The notes under the pieces were generated by a model. It was not told the origin of the DNA. It made no database searches and saw only the letters and a list, made by a program, of their open reading frames with translations. A program made the translations under genes and the position numbers. Positions 22,293-33,952 of a DNA stretch of 64,000 nt are shown here, one piece after another. Source of the DNA: Bimastos eiseni (Eukaryota > Annelida > Clitellata > Crassiclitellata > Lumbricidae); assembly GCA_959347315.1 (NCBI GenBank), contig OY365813.1:17887081-17951080 (forward strand), in the 5' to 3' direction. The first letter of the stretch is position 1. Every line of letters begins with the position of its first letter.

Positions 22293-23372
22293 CTCTCTCT
22301 CGTCATGTATTCTGATTGACGTCTTTAAACCACATCAGATTATGTTCAAATGAAATCAAATCTAGAACTCCTGCGCTACCCTCATACTCCGGTGTCGCTG
22401 GTCTCAAGCGTGGATAAAAGAGGAGGGCGACGTCTACCTTAAGGCGCTGTTAATGACCGAAAACAATAATTCTCACGCACCACAGAACAGTTCGGATAAG
22501 ATTAGATTATACATTAAATTAGATTACATTACATTAGATTACATTGCATTACATTGCATTACATTGCATTACAGTAGATTACATTGCATTATATTACATT
22601 AGATTACACATTACATTGGATTAGGTATGAATTAATTAGATTCGATTATTTGACCACCCGCAACACTTGCCAGTTCCGAAAAGCGAATATGACCATGCGG
22701 AGAGAAAGTTTTCCGCCCTGGCTGGAGTGATGGTAAATCCGGTGTATGGGGAGAACATTTCGACTCCATCGCCCATCACGTGGTCCTGGAGGTTCTCTCC
22801 CACCGGAAGGTCGGCCACCAATGGAATCTGGAATGTCATAACAAATACACCGAACGCTTATATAGCGCCGTTAGTTGCTCAACTGTTCTATTATTATGAA
22901 CCCCAACATCTCGGTTGATAGTCCAACACTGTAGCAACAAGCAGGCAATTGTGCACCACATAAAGATGATGATGATGACGACGACGACGACGACGATGAC
23001 GATGACGATGACGATGATGTAAACAGGAAATAATAAACAACAAATAATTACTATTTTGCAATGAATAATGATAACGATAATTATAATGATAAAAAACAAT
23101 AAATAATGATAAGTAGCGATAATAGTAACAACAACAGTAATAATAAAGACAAGTACAACAACAACAACAACAAAAATAATAATAAAAATAATTATGTCGT
23201 ATACCTTCATCGATTGGAGATGAGCCTTTGGACCGACGCCGGATAGAAGCAGGAGCTTTGCTGATCCGACGGTTCCTGCTGATAGGATGACCTCGTGATT
23301 GGCCCGAATGAGTTTCTGTTGACCCTCGTGCTTGAAGATGACCCCAACTGCTTTCTTACCCTCGAATACAAC
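19219..23372 (-). CDS. GMC-family FAD oxidoreductase-like protein, 3' six exons (5' part missing)
   Basis: Exons are 23205-23372, 22671-22827, 21430-21578, 20786-20963, 20173-20395 and 19219-19516 on the minus strand, with phases consistent throughout. They encode the second half of a glucose-methanol-choline oxidoreductase: the signature SAGTVGS..LLLSGVGP, then VGENLQDHVM, then the substrate/C-terminal domain with RSNNPDDPPLINPNYL, and finally APVGTCRMG...VVDASVIP.SPSGDTYAAQVMIAEK. Enzymes of this family use FAD to oxidise alcohols or choline. Here the His normally before PVGTC is Ala, and the Asn of the following GN.N motif is Asp, so normal catalysis is doubtful. A Lys/Glu/Ala-rich tail of about 60 residues follows. 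The N-terminal Rossmann (GxGSAG) exons are not visible; the 200-N gap upstream may hold some of them. Confidence 0.88.
20173..20395 (-). CDS. GMC-like gene, exon with altered catalytic motif
   Basis: 223 nt, phase 1 in and 2 out; acceptor ctccttcttcgttcgcag, donor CTAAG|gtttgc. It encodes FTFARKLVNTKSF... and GMAPVGTCRMGAPNDNTAVV. In most GMC enzymes the stretch reads H-P-x-G-T-C-K/R-M-G; here the His codon is GCT (Ala). Confidence 0.87.
20446..20550. repeat. (AATC)n microsatellite
   Basis: About 25 AATC units in the intron between the fourth and fifth visible GMC exons. Confidence 0.97.
20786..20963 (-). CDS. GMC-like gene, exon with TLRLRSNNPDDPP
   Basis: 178 nt, phase 0 in and 1 out; acceptor tttgtcgtag, donor CCGAGG|gtaggc. 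It encodes VWDTIHGNPLSREGITIFPF, then PRSKGTLRLRSNNPDDPP and NPNYLAEDVDVKILAE. This is highly typical of the C-terminal half of choline-dehydrogenase-like GMC proteins. Confidence 0.88.
21430..21578 (-). CDS. GMC-like gene, substrate-domain exon
   Basis: 149 nt, phase 1 in and 0 out; acceptor gatgatgcag, donor AACGAA|gtacgt. It encodes MKASPRYREAIAFIRLRHQP through VGLHFVSNP to DQLNVKNE. About ten residues usual for the family after FGTG appear shortened. Confidence 0.85.
22005..22165 (+). repeat. SINE-like family C copy
   Basis: 'cgtgggcccaccatcggcga', 'actgtgcactattttgctaa' and 'gcgcctctgagtagatttct' match the 14560 copy. Lies in the GC-AG intron of the GMC-like gene. Confidence 0.6.
22210..22302. 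repeat. (TCTG)n/(TC)n microsatellite
   Basis: tctgtctgtc followed by tctctctc; lies in a GMC intron. Confidence 0.95.
22671..22827 (-). CDS. GMC-like gene, exon with VGENLQDH
   Basis: 157 nt, phase 0 in and 1 out; acceptor atgacattccag. It encodes IPLVADLPVGENLQDHVMGD and ends ...SYSLFGTG. The donor must be GC (AACTG|gcaagtg), because phase 1 is needed to join the next exon and no GT fits at this point. Confidence 0.85.
23205..23372 (-). CDS. GMC-like gene, first visible exon
   Basis: 168 nt, phase 0 in and 0 out; acceptor ataacgttag, donor ATGAAG|gtatac. It encodes VVFEGKKAVGVIF... through the GMC signature ILSAGTVGSAKLLLLSGVGP to LQSMK. Homologous proteins have about 250 more residues before this point. 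Confidence 0.88.
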
Positions 23373-23849
23373 CTAACGTTATACACACACTCATCAGCAG
23401 AGATTGTTACAACACTCATGAATACCATCAGTTTGGCTTTATTCATTCAAACACATTGGCACATTGGATTTGTCGTCGCTTTTATGTGGTTGATATATTG
23501 TAGGAGGTCTTGCCTTCAGTGTTCGTGTTATGGCGCTCAATAAATAGTATATTATGATGGTATAAATAATAATAATAATTATAGTAATATATTGAAAATA
23601 ATATATATATATAATAGTATTAATAATATTAATAATAATTATTATTATTTCCCGTTTTGATTTGCTAGAATAGCAGCATTGGGCTGTTGAGAATTTATGG
23701 GGATCTAAATAATAATTATTATTAATATTGATACTGCTTCGGTTACTATTACTATTAGTATTATATACGAATGTATATTTATTTTATACTTCTTAATTAT
23801 TATTATTATTATTGCTATGCTACTACTGTTATACTTGGTAATTTATATA

Positions 23850-24049
23850 NNNNNNNNNNNNNNNNNNNNNNNNNNNNNNNNNNNNNNNNNNNNNNNNNNN
23901 NNNNNNNNNNNNNNNNNNNNNNNNNNNNNNNNNNNNNNNNNNNNNNNNNNNNNNNNNNNNNNNNNNNNNNNNNNNNNNNNNNNNNNNNNNNNNNNNNNNN
24001 NNNNNNNNNNNNNNNNNNNNNNNNNNNNNNNNNNNNNNNNNNNNNNNNN
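23850..24049. other. Assembly gap (200 N)
   Basis: Exactly 200 N, a conventional placeholder length, so the true size is unknown. It lies just upstream of the first visible GMC exon and may hide N-terminal exons. Confidence 0.98.
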
Positions 24050-24269
24050 TTATGGGCCGTTCACCATTCCTGTTTGCTTCGTGTATCCATACGCCATCAT
24101 CCAGTTCAACGGCATCATCCGACCGACCTATATATAGGCAGATGGTGGTGGTGCACATATCTTCCTTGTCATGGATGCGTCGTTAAATGTAGAAAACCTG
24201 GTTAGACGTCAATGATGTCTGCATTTCATTAGCACTGCTTAAACTTATTACAAACAGGCAGTTATCATG

Positions 24270-24390
24270 ATGATACTAATGATAATGGTGGTGATGATGA
24301 TAATGGTGGTGGCGGTTGATGGTGGTGGTGGTCATGATGATGATGGTGGTGGCGGGGGTGGTGGTGATGATGGTGGTGGTCCAGTGCCTG
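24270..24390. repeat. (GGTGAT)-type simple repeat
   Basis: Imperfect ggtggtgatgat units; on the minus strand this gives a His-rich frame that is not a gene. Confidence 0.93.
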
Positions 24391-24574
24391 GCTAATTAGT
24401 TTCAGTGTTTTGGTGGTAACTGTGTGAGGAGTAGGTGAGGAGGAAGAGGAGGGGCAAGAAGAGGAGGAGGGGCAGGAGGTGTATCCTCTTACTTTCATTT
24501 CCTCTCATAGGATTTGGTTTCTCCAGTCTATCAGCTGCTTCTCCAGCATTAGCCATTTCAATCCCTTCTTTTGT

Positions 24575-25005
24575 TATGCCTCGTCTGTCTGCCTGTCTGT
24601 TTGGATGTCTGTGTAATTGTCTCTGTTTGTCTGTCTGAATCTGCCTGCCTGTGTGTCCTTGTTTGCTTGTAAAGGCGTTTCTCTAAATCTGTTTATAATT
24701 ATGTCCATCTGTCTGCAGCTGTTAATCTACCAATGTTTTTAGATCTTTGTGTGTCTGTGTGTCTCTGCCTCTCTGTCTGCCTGCCTGTGTCTGTGTGTGT
24801 ATATATCTGTCTCTACTTATCTGTCTGTCTGTACGTGTTTTGGTTTTATGTTTGCTGCTTGTCTGGTTTTCTGTGTGTCTGTCAGTTTGTGTAGCTGTCT
24901 GTCTGTCTCTGCTTGTCTACCTGTCTGTCTGTCTGTGTCTGTATATCTGCCTGTTTGTCTGCTTGTCTGTCTGTGTGTCTGTCTGTCTGCCTGCCTGTCG
25001 TGTTG
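24575..25005. repeat. (TCTG)n degenerate microsatellite
   Basis: Long run of imperfect tctgtctgcc units; Cys/Leu/Ser open frames across it are artefacts. A similar tract is at 30480-30640. Confidence 0.93.
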
Positions 25006-27436
25006 ATGTCTTTTTATGTCCATCAAGGTAGTTCATGATCGGCATAGAATCAATATTACCAAATAGAAATAGATTCTGATGTTGACGTCATCTTCTTTCT
25101 GTCCTCTACCCTCTTGCTCTTTCATCCCCAATAGGTTTATCCGATCTGTCTTCTCCCCCCCGCCCGCTGTCTAACTAAACACGGAGCGTTTTTGACAGGG
25201 GTGCGGATGGGAGCGGGGAACACCTGTGCATGGCTGAATTATGAATGAGAAATACAACAGACATGGGACCCAGAAAGAGGGGTGGGGGCAGCGCCTCTGT
25301 CAGCTGACAAGATAAACTGCCAGCCTCCTATTTGGCTACGCATCACTCTTACAGTGTTTGCCTTTTTTAGAATCGCTCTGCCTTGACTGATGAGTTAGGA
25401 TGGGAGCGCCTCTCTGATCAGAGTCTGATTGAGTCGCTCTTGATGAGGCGCTACATAATTTGCAATTACCGTTACCGTTATGTCGAGTCTTACGGCGTTG
25501 TCCTCCCAGCAGAACTTCTATGGAATACGACAAGGTAGGAGGACAGTCCAGGATGTGTTTGCATGGGGTTCCAGTTGAATAACCCACTGACTGGGTGTAT
25601 ATATAGGGTTCAAGTGGTCATGACCTTCTACCTTTGACCTTCTCGGCCTCCTCGTGCTGCGTCTGGCTTTTAAAAGGGCTTTTGACATTCAATTCATTTT
25701 CGACATTCCTCCGTTGGACCGGGAAACGGCCCCAGGTCCTGTCCTTATCGCCCGTGAAGCACATGCATTAAGCCCTTTGCCATGATTGCCTGCCTTACTT
25801 CCATCATGGTTGTCGCTTCAGTTTGTATTTTCCATCCCTAACGCTTATTTAGATATGTATATATATATATTATATATATACGTTATATATATATATATAT
25901 ATATATATGCATGCACATATAGATTATATATTTATGTATATTTACAGCACATATACAATATACATGATATACAACATATATATATTTATATTATATTCCT
26001 CTTCCACAGGCAGCATTATGTCGTTTACAGAACATGACATAACATGGCCAAGTCTTGGCATCAGTTTGTTTTGTTGCCATGGTGATTTGTCATCACTGTC
26101 TTGTTCTCAGCAGCTCACTGAAGACGATGCAGAGTCGCGTCAAGGACAGCAGTTGATTATTAACTGCAGTTTGCCCTTTGCTGTATGATCTTGGCCTCTA
26201 TTTGTCTGCTGGTTAGATGTGGTCTTTTATTTGAGTGGCATTGCCTTACTGTGCGTGATTGAGCCGAGGTCTTAACGACCGCTGCGTCCTTCAGCAGGGA
26301 ATGACTGCGACTACTAAGCGAACAGAAGACCGTTAAAGACCGTTGCGACCGTTTGGCGCTTGACCTTCTTTATTTGGTAGGGTGGGGTGGGAGGATACGG
26401 CAACGACTTACCACTTCGTTTGACCTAGTATCATGACATCATTTGGATATTCCCAGAGGATGTTTCTAATGAAAGAGCTGGATGATGATGATGACGACGA
26501 CGACGAGGATATAGGTGATGATGGGTGATGACGGGTGATGATGATTGACGATGAGTAATGATGATAATTAGTAGTGATGATAATAGTGATGTGAATGATG
26601 ATGGTTGATATTAATGAACGGACTACTGCAGTTCATACTGCTATTGCTCATGATTCAATTCAATTTTTCGTTTAATGAGAACACCAAGCTGTCAAAACCG
26701 CAACTTAGTTTACAACTACTTACAATTTAGTACAACCAAATATGCATAATTATTTACATGATCATGATGACGACGATGATGATGATGACCAGGAGGAGGA
26801 GGAGGAGGAGATGGAGGAGAAGGAATTGGTTCATTGGCTTTTATGCCACCAGGGAATGAGATGAGTGGGGCAATTTTCCTTTGCCTTCTTTGGATACTGC
26901 TTGGCTTGGTTTTGGATTGATATAGGGAGAGAGGGAGGGGTGGATGGATGGATGGATAGATTGATGGATGTAATGGGGTTGCAACTTGTTGTTATGAATT
27001 TTTGGCAGTCTTTTCATCTTGTTTTGTGAATTTGTGGAGTAATAAATAGATGAATTCATGGTTGACTTGATCGACTGTTGATTGATAAGACTGGTTATTG
27101 ATTTATTGATGATTGATTGACTAATGATTGACTGACTAGTGCTTGACCTGAAATGGTTGATTGACTGGCGAGTGATTGCATAATGATTGATGACTGATTG
27201 ATTGAAGCGAGTCGTATAGGTGGGCTTTACATGCTATGAAACATTTAACCGTAGATTCCAAAAGTCCATCAGATTTGTTTTGTTGATCCGTGAATCCTTA
27301 ATAGACATTTATGATCTCCTGTCAGGCATGTTTATTCCTGCCCATATGAATTATTCATTAATGCAATAGCCAGCTTTTACCGCCGTATTTGGTATTATTG
27401 TCTCGCCTGTAGACAGGGTACAGGTATATCGGTGGA

Positions 27437-27720
27437 ATATTTCCAATAAGATATTCTGTTGCATTCAGGCATTACTTTAATATTTGTGATAAATTCGGCA
27501 TAACTTAAATATATTTGATGAGATATTGTGATGAAATTTAACATAACTCAAATATTTTCAACAAGATCTTGAGATGAATTAGGTATGGCCTGAAATATTG
27601 TCAATGAGATATTCTGATGAAATTAGGCATAACTTGAAATATTTCTAATGCATCTTGGAATGAATTAGGTAGAATGAATTAGGTATAGCTTAAATTTTTC
27701 AAATGAGACGTTGTTCTGAT
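27437..27720. repeat. Diverged AT-rich tandem array (~42-56-bp units, about 7 copies)
   Basis: Units resemble aaatatttctaatgagatat followed by tctgatgaaattaggcataact. Starts are near 27437, 27479, 27508, 27551, 27592, 27637 and 27693. Non-coding. Confidence 0.75.
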
Positions 27721-28176
27721 TTGGTCTCTATAGCAGCCGAACCTACCTAATCTATGTACACATTGTTTCGTATAAATTATCCACATTTTTCTCACTTTTA
27801 AAGACTAGCTACTTACTTACTTACCTGTCAGCTTTTGACAATGCGTCTTGCAAACTATAATGTTTCACTTTGATCTAAGTTCAATCAGCCTTCAATTGGT
27901 GGATATATACTTTGGGTCTTAAAGGGTCTGTTCTTCTTGTGTGGTCATCCTAAGCCAGCATGTGGTTGCCATTATCCCACATGGGGATTATAATTATGCA
28001 CTTGTAATGTACTTACTGGTTGTCTTTCTCCTATTGAATGTATTGTCAGTCTGCAAATACCTTCCGAGTAAATGTAGTATTCTGTATTCGATTGAAACTA
28101 TCTGCACGGAAATGCTTTAAATTCTAGCTCCAGTATAATTATAACACATAAATTGTAGCCATTCATTGTCCAATAT

Positions 28177-28217
<41 letters not shown>

Positions 28218-28844
28218 GAAAACTCATTCGTAGCCCATTCTGACAGTTCTTAAGAATTACTCCAACACTTCATTCGAGGTTAACGGCCGCGTAGGAAATT
28301 GCCAGCGAGTGCAAAAGAGTGCAAAAGAGTGCTTAAAGTCGGTTGTATGCATGTGGCAGCAGAAAGAAACATACCGCAACGAGGACAACAAACAGAGGAG
28401 TGAAGTGGTACTTATAGTTCAAAATACTCTAAGTGATTTACTACCGCGGCCTTTCCACAGGATTTTTATCCCTGTCATGTATAATGCAATGCATTTGGCC
28501 TGTTCCATTAATTCGAGCCACATGCTACAAAGACGTCTCAAGCGATGAGCGGCTAATGACTTTCGTCGGTGGGGGACGTCTAATGCGTACGCGAATGTTA
28601 AGGGCGGCCTTCTTATAAACTACCGCTGTTGTCACTGCTGTGGTCCGTGTTTACGGCCGCGATGTGCTCTCCGCTTGATCTGTGCTCCACGCATAACGCC
28701 AGAATCGACGTCCTCTATGGTCGGTCGTAGTTTATAAATCGTCTGCAATTCAGGATAGGTTGAAAGATCGTCTTTCTTCGTCAGTTGAATCCGGGTCTCC
28801 GTCTTCTGGAGGTGTGCGCCTTAATTTATGGTATTGTATTGTTT

Positions 28845-29219
28845 TTAAAGCGCCTCTAGTAGGGTGAACCGTTCAGAAGCGATGCCTGCAGTGCGAAAGG
28901 CCCCGCGAGAAGAAGTAGGTTTTGAGAAAAGCAAAAGAGGATGAGAGACTGCCAGATAGAATTTTAGAGCGAACAGATGGCGAAAGGGCATTCCACAGAG
29001 AAGGACCAATTGAAGCAAAGGATCGAGTTCTAGTTCGAAAAACCAATAGGTCAAGTCTATTAGATGATCGAAGTGGACGAAGGAGGAAGTTGAATGAAGC
29101 CGAAGTATTGCATCAGCCAGGTATCTCGGAGCAAGACCCCGCTGAGCCTTGAAGATTAGAATGAGAATTTTAAATTGTATGCGAGCATGGAGAGGGAGCC
29201 AGTGCAGTTCATCAAACAT
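28845..29219 (-). pseudogene. L2/CR1-like LINE ORF2 C-terminal fragment
   Basis: The minus-strand peptide LHWLPLHARIQFKILILIFK followed by AQRGLAPRYLADAI matches the conserved LHWLPV..RI.FK...L.FKAL.GLAP.YL segment at the end of many LINE ORF2 proteins. The later part is degenerate. A SINE-like 'aaagcgcctctag' tail lies just beyond its 3' end (28845-28865). Confidence 0.8.
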
Positions 29220-29439
29220 AAAGGTAGAGATAATTTAGTGGTTGGTGAGCTGGCCTGGCAATCAAGATATGATATCTTCGTTTTATTTCATACTGACAAA
29301 CGGCGGGATATGATTACAAGTATTGTGTGAACAGATGCTGAGTATAGTTATTACAATGGATGTATTTGACTCTCGGCAGCCATGGAAAGCGTCCATTACG
29401 TTATACATCTGATTTAACGGACTTAATCAACGCGGCCTA

Positions 29440-29560
29440 TAGCGAAGGAAGGTTTATGGGTAGGGGAATCGAACTCCCTTCCTGTGTGTGATGCACGCCA
29501 GTGAGTTGTCCATTACTCTACGCACCTCCCAGCCCCCAGCCTCCACGAGAGGTCGGGGTT
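29440..29560 (-). repeat. tRNA-derived SINE remnant
   Basis: The reverse complement contains an A-box-like GCGTAGAGTAATGG and a perfect B-box-like GTTCGATTCC about 50 nt apart. The cloverleaf cannot be completed (poor anticodon stem), so this is a SINE head and not a tRNA gene. Confidence 0.5.
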
Positions 29561-29599
29561 CAATTGCCAGCAAGAGCAGAATTTCTTTCGAGATGTTGG

Positions 29600-31460
29600 C
29601 CAGAGTCGAGCGGTCTTTAAACGTGACAGGAACTAGGAATTAAACAGCCAATTGCACTGAAAAGCCCCAACTGAGGAACTCCATTCAAAACAGCGGATTG
29701 ATTGGAAGCAGACTCTTAGACCTGACTGAACCATCAGAGTCCGAAAAAACAGACGAATTGCCGCTTGTGTGTCATCACCACATCAGTGTCGATGTACTTA
29801 CGAGCTGAAAATTGTATCCACCCGATTCTGGAAAGCTCTGGCTCAGGGACATCCACAAAAGAGGAGGAGTAGGAGGAGCATGGGGAGGAGTCAGACGCAG
29901 GGGAGCAAGAGGAATAGATGTGAGAAGAGGATGATGAGGCGGAGGAGGAAGAGTTGAGGCAGAAAAACAAATGAGGAGGAGTATGGGAATGGGAGGAAGG
30001 GAACAGAAGGAAGAGGAGGAGAAGCAGGAAGAAGAAGAGGAGGTGTTGATAAAGGAGGAGAAGTCAGCATCGGCAAAAGGAGGTGGCAGAGGAAGAGGAA
30101 GTGAAGTTGGATGGGAAGGAGAGGAAGAAGGAGAAAGAAGGATGAGGAGAAAGGATGATGGGCAGCATATCCAAACTAAGAGGTTTCATTGACACAAAGA
30201 CCAGACTGGAAAGCGGCAGAGGGGATAAAAGAGGTTGCGCTGGAAGTGGCACCGGGTGCGAAAGGCAAAGTACCAATCTGATGAGGGAAACAGATTCCAA
30301 CCAACTGAAAACCTCAACCCTTTTGATGAACTTCCAGAACAGACAGAGGTGAAAAGAATCGCCTTGCGCACCTCTCAACGTATACCACCAAAGCGCCATC
30401 TCACGGTGGCGGCTGCACGGTGCAGCCCCCCCCCGACATGTTTGCCGTAGCACTTCAGAAAGAGGCAACCGGTCGGTCGCTTGTTCTGTCCGTTTGTCTG
30501 TCTGTCTGTTTGTGTGTGTGTCTGTCTATCTGTCTGTGTATCTGTCAAATGTGGAGGATGTCTGTCTGTGTGTCTGTCGGTTGGTCTGTCTTTCTGTCTG
30601 TGTGTTTGTCTGTCTGTCTGTTGGTCAATCAGTCTGTCCTGAACTGATTGTAAACAGATGTCAGAAATCGGAGTAGATGAGGATGTAAAAAGACGATCGG
30701 CTGACTCGATGTTTCTATCGGTCGTCTTGGCTTGTGGATGATGCTCGGCTGCTGAGACAGGATGTGCCTGGGTAATGAAGACTTCAAAGCCAGTCTTCTT
30801 AGCAGTTTTCCGAGATGATTAAGAGCTGAAATGCTTTGAACCCCTTTGGTCGACGAGACCTGTCTCAATGAAACATCTGATACTATCTGCTGAACGTCTT
30901 ATTTACTGTCTGTCTCTGTGTGTGTGTTTGTGTGTGCATGTGTGTGCGTGTGTGTGTGTTTCTGTTGATGTGTCTCTGTAAGTGTTGGTCTGTTTGTGCC
31001 CCCTGTATGTCTAATAGGAGCAGTAAGTAGCGCACCAGTATGCCTATTGCCTATATGCCTATAGACTTATAGAGTATAGAGTACTATACTTGATAGACTA
31101 GCCTTAGCCTGTAGTTTTGTCATAGTGACTGCGATGATTGTAAAAATATATCCTAACATAGGTGATACATCCCATTGTTATAATTTACTTCTCTGTTATT
31201 CCTTCTCATTCCAACTGGTGAACTCTTGATCTCCGTACGTTGTTAATCTGTTTAGGTGCTAATTAATAAAGTGAATGATGACGGTGGTAGTGTGCCCACC
31301 CCCACCCCGTCTAGTCGCCCACGCAGGTGCGGCCGCTGACTGCTTGGGCCCCATTGTTTATTTCCCATCGGGTAGTCAGTGACCCGGCGGTGACCCTCTC
31401 TCCAATTATTTTGTGCACACTTGCGTCGGTCCTTCCAATGCTTGACCGGCAAACATGGTG
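29600..31460. other. Gene-free, purine-rich and TCTG-rich
   Basis: A GGAGGA-rich tract (29860-30150) gives Glu/Arg-rich and Ser/Leu/Pro-rich frames on opposite strands, both low complexity. Confidence 0.6.
30480..30640. repeat. (TCTG)n degenerate microsatellite
   Basis: Imperfect gtctgtctgt units, non-coding. Confidence 0.93.
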
Positions 31461-31465
31461 TCGGC

Positions 31466-31540
31466 TTGGTTACGGCATTGTTGCCTTGGTTACTGCATTG
31501 CTGCCTTGGTTACTGCATTGCTGCCTTGGTTACGGCCCCG
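31466..31540. repeat. 20-bp tandem repeat, 3.7 copies
   Basis: Unit TTGGTTACTGCATTGCTGCC at 31466, 31486, 31506 and partially at 31526. Confidence 0.9.
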
Positions 31541-32025
31541 CGACGTCAGCGGAATGCGGCCGATGATGATATCATGGCTATAGCTTCAGAACCAATTAAT
31601 TACTATAATTGCTGGTGTGTGTATTTCTCCCTAGGGTGTGATAGACGGAGCCTGATCAATAGAGGATTGACTGCTGCAGGATGGGGTGGACAGCAACTGG
31701 GGTGCTGTAAACCCTGAGTAATCAATGGGGGGATTGGATGCAGCTGGGGGTGATAAAGATAACATATCCTTTAAGGATGGACTGCAACTGGGTGTGATAA
31801 AAGTGTGTGATCAATAAGGGCAGTTTATCTCTACCCCAGTTGCAATCGGTCAGTATGTGATGGCACCTGGGATAAGGGTGAACTCCGTGATCGTTAAAGA
31901 GATGGATTGCAATTGGGATATGATCAGAAAGTGATTGGAAAATGGAAATCTGTTATATTTTTTGCTAGCAACATTTCGTCATTGTATGAGTCAAGGAAGG
32001 TATTGTCCATATTTATACTTTTACC

Positions 32026-32886
32026 CAGTGTTGTATGCAAGACCTTAAACTTCAAGACCAAGACGAGACCGAGACAGTGAGATGCTGAGTCCGAGACCGA
32101 GACAATGAGGTACCGAGACCGAGACACTAGGTTCAAGACAGTTCGAGACAGTAAAAGACAAGTGATCCTATATAAAAGGCTGTAAAATACTAATGTATCA
32201 GTTTTCGGGAATAAGGTGCATTTGTAATTTCAATTTGAAACTTAATTATAATGTATATTGTACCAATTCCCAAGAACAATTTTTATATTGCCGAGTTTTA
32301 TCTTTTTCTATATTTCTTCTTCGGCCTATCTTCAGAATAGTATAAAGAAAGCACATCTGAAATCTTCTAGACGATTTTAAACAAGCAAATTCGATACCAA
32401 ATACTAAACGAAATTATAAATTTGCGCATATCCTTACTCACCCTGAGAAACTCGAAGTTGTTCCGATCGTTTCGGTTATGGTGGTTTTACATCAATGACA
32501 AACCAATAGCCAATAGCTATTGTTTGTCAATAGGCCTAACTTCGAATTGCGTAAACGCAAACTTCACAATTTCAGGTTCTGTCTCAGACATTTTTCCACT
32601 TTAAGACAATTGAATTGATTTCAGTATCATGTGACTCACGCGTTAACCAGAATTACCGTTTCTCGTAAATTCCGGTTTCAGTTTCTAGTGCAAAATTTTA
32701 AGACTGCTAACGTGAAACTTCTCGAGACCGCTTGTCCGAGACAGAACAAGACTTTCACTTCAAAACAGTTTCTAAAAATTCGAGACACTAACTCAAGACC
32801 AAGACAGCAGGCTTCCAAGACCCGAGACCGAGACTCTAAAAAATTGTCTCGAGACCGAGACACTGTCTCGAGACCATGCAACACTG
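32026..32886. mobile_element. Non-autonomous hAT element with 8-bp target duplication (861 bp)
   Basis: The ends CAGTGTTGTATG at 32026 and CATGCAACACTG at 32886 are inverted. Both flanks carry CTTTTACC (32018-32025 and 32887-32894), a perfect 8-bp duplication diagnostic of hAT insertion. Subterminal regions are packed with GAGACCGAGAC-type repeats (32050-32150 and 32700-32875). The AT-rich middle has no transposase. Confidence 0.88.
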
Positions 32887-33249
32887 CTTTTACCCTATGA
32901 TAGTATTTGTGACAGATATATAAGAGATGAATGACAGGATATAAATAGCTAGGCCCTATCTTGCTATTTCTTATAATTATGAGGTTAATATCACGTTCAT
33001 GTGGGCCTATTGATTTTCATTATGCCTAACCCTTTCATAAGAACACGCAGGACAATTTGGGATTAAAACATTTTGACAGGCCTCGACTGGCACGTGTATG
33101 CAGACCGTAGGGAGCAGACGGTATTGTGTGATGAGCCTTTCTGAAGAGGCGCTATATAAAGCAGTGATTATAACGATAATTACAATTTTATGCGCAGCGC
33201 CCTTTTTCGCTTGACACCCGTATCCGATGACCATTAAGCGCATTGGAGC

Positions 33250-33900
33250 GATCTAATGAGGCAGGTGATGTCGTAAGTCACGGTCCAAATCAATGTACGC
33301 GAATCGATGATAGTGGGAATCTTTGGCCTCCTAGTGTTCGTATTTTGCGCTATTCGATATTTTCTAACGGTCGAGTTCCGCGAATCTTATTCACGTGTAA
33401 TTTCTTCGCGTCGTAGCCTATACGTCGGCCAATTTTTTGTCGTCGCCATCTTGTCGTCATCGCCTGTCATTGGGCGTCGTTTGTATTTCGCGTGGCTCTT
33501 GGCATCTCATCTCTAGGTCCGTGTGTATGGCGTGAAGACCCGATGGTGGCCGCTATGATTGGCCATTTAATGATTGAATTTCCATCATCGGAAACATTCA
33601 TATTGCCCGTGCAGGAACCAGATTATCGGACGCCGCACACGCCGGCCGCCCGACCGCCGCGCTGGCCTGCCTGCCTAGACAGGCTCAGCGTCGGACTGAC
33701 GGTCGGACGAAATACGGGAATTGCTATTAGCTGCCCTTCTCCGCCAGGATTCGATAGTTTACGACTCGGAAGGACGAGAGACGACGTGTTGTTATTGTTC
33801 GTCTGCTTCGGGCATTCGTGTTTACTGTTTTGAATTGCATCGCCGAGTACACAAAGATTCGGAACAGTGTCACGGTTATAATACACGTGGCGTCGGTGTG
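33250..33900. promoter_or_regulatory. CpG-rich segment, possible promoter or 5' exon
   Basis: Many CpG dinucleotides and runs such as cgccggccgcccgaccgccg stand out from the AT-rich surroundings. No ORF is convincing. It could be a promoter or first exon of the plus-strand gene at 43093, but that is only inference. Confidence 0.3.
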
Positions 33901-33952
33901 TGAAAAGAAAGCACTTCTCTCCGTTTGATTGTATTTTACTGTTTTGAAGCAG

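Larger units (their letters stand above)
24050..28844. other. Gene-free stretch after the gap
   Basis: Mostly microsatellites and AT-rich sequence, plus the array at 27437-27720. Open stretches next to the gap on both strands (24050-24140) cannot be assigned. Confidence 0.55.

Noticed and set aside
24050..24140. Open stretches beside the gap on both strands (YGPFTIPVCFVYPY plus; MMPLNWMMAYGYTK minus)
   Set aside because: Neither resembles GMC sequence, both are cut by the gap, and the strand cannot be decided.
26412..26465. Possible minus-strand 54-nt exon (NILWEYPNDVMILGQTKW)
   Set aside because: Good splice consensus, but 54 nt open in one frame is not significant and its phase does not join any neighbouring candidate.
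28309..28618. Plus ORFs of 61-79 residues
   Set aside because: Overlapping short frames without start context, homology or codon signal.
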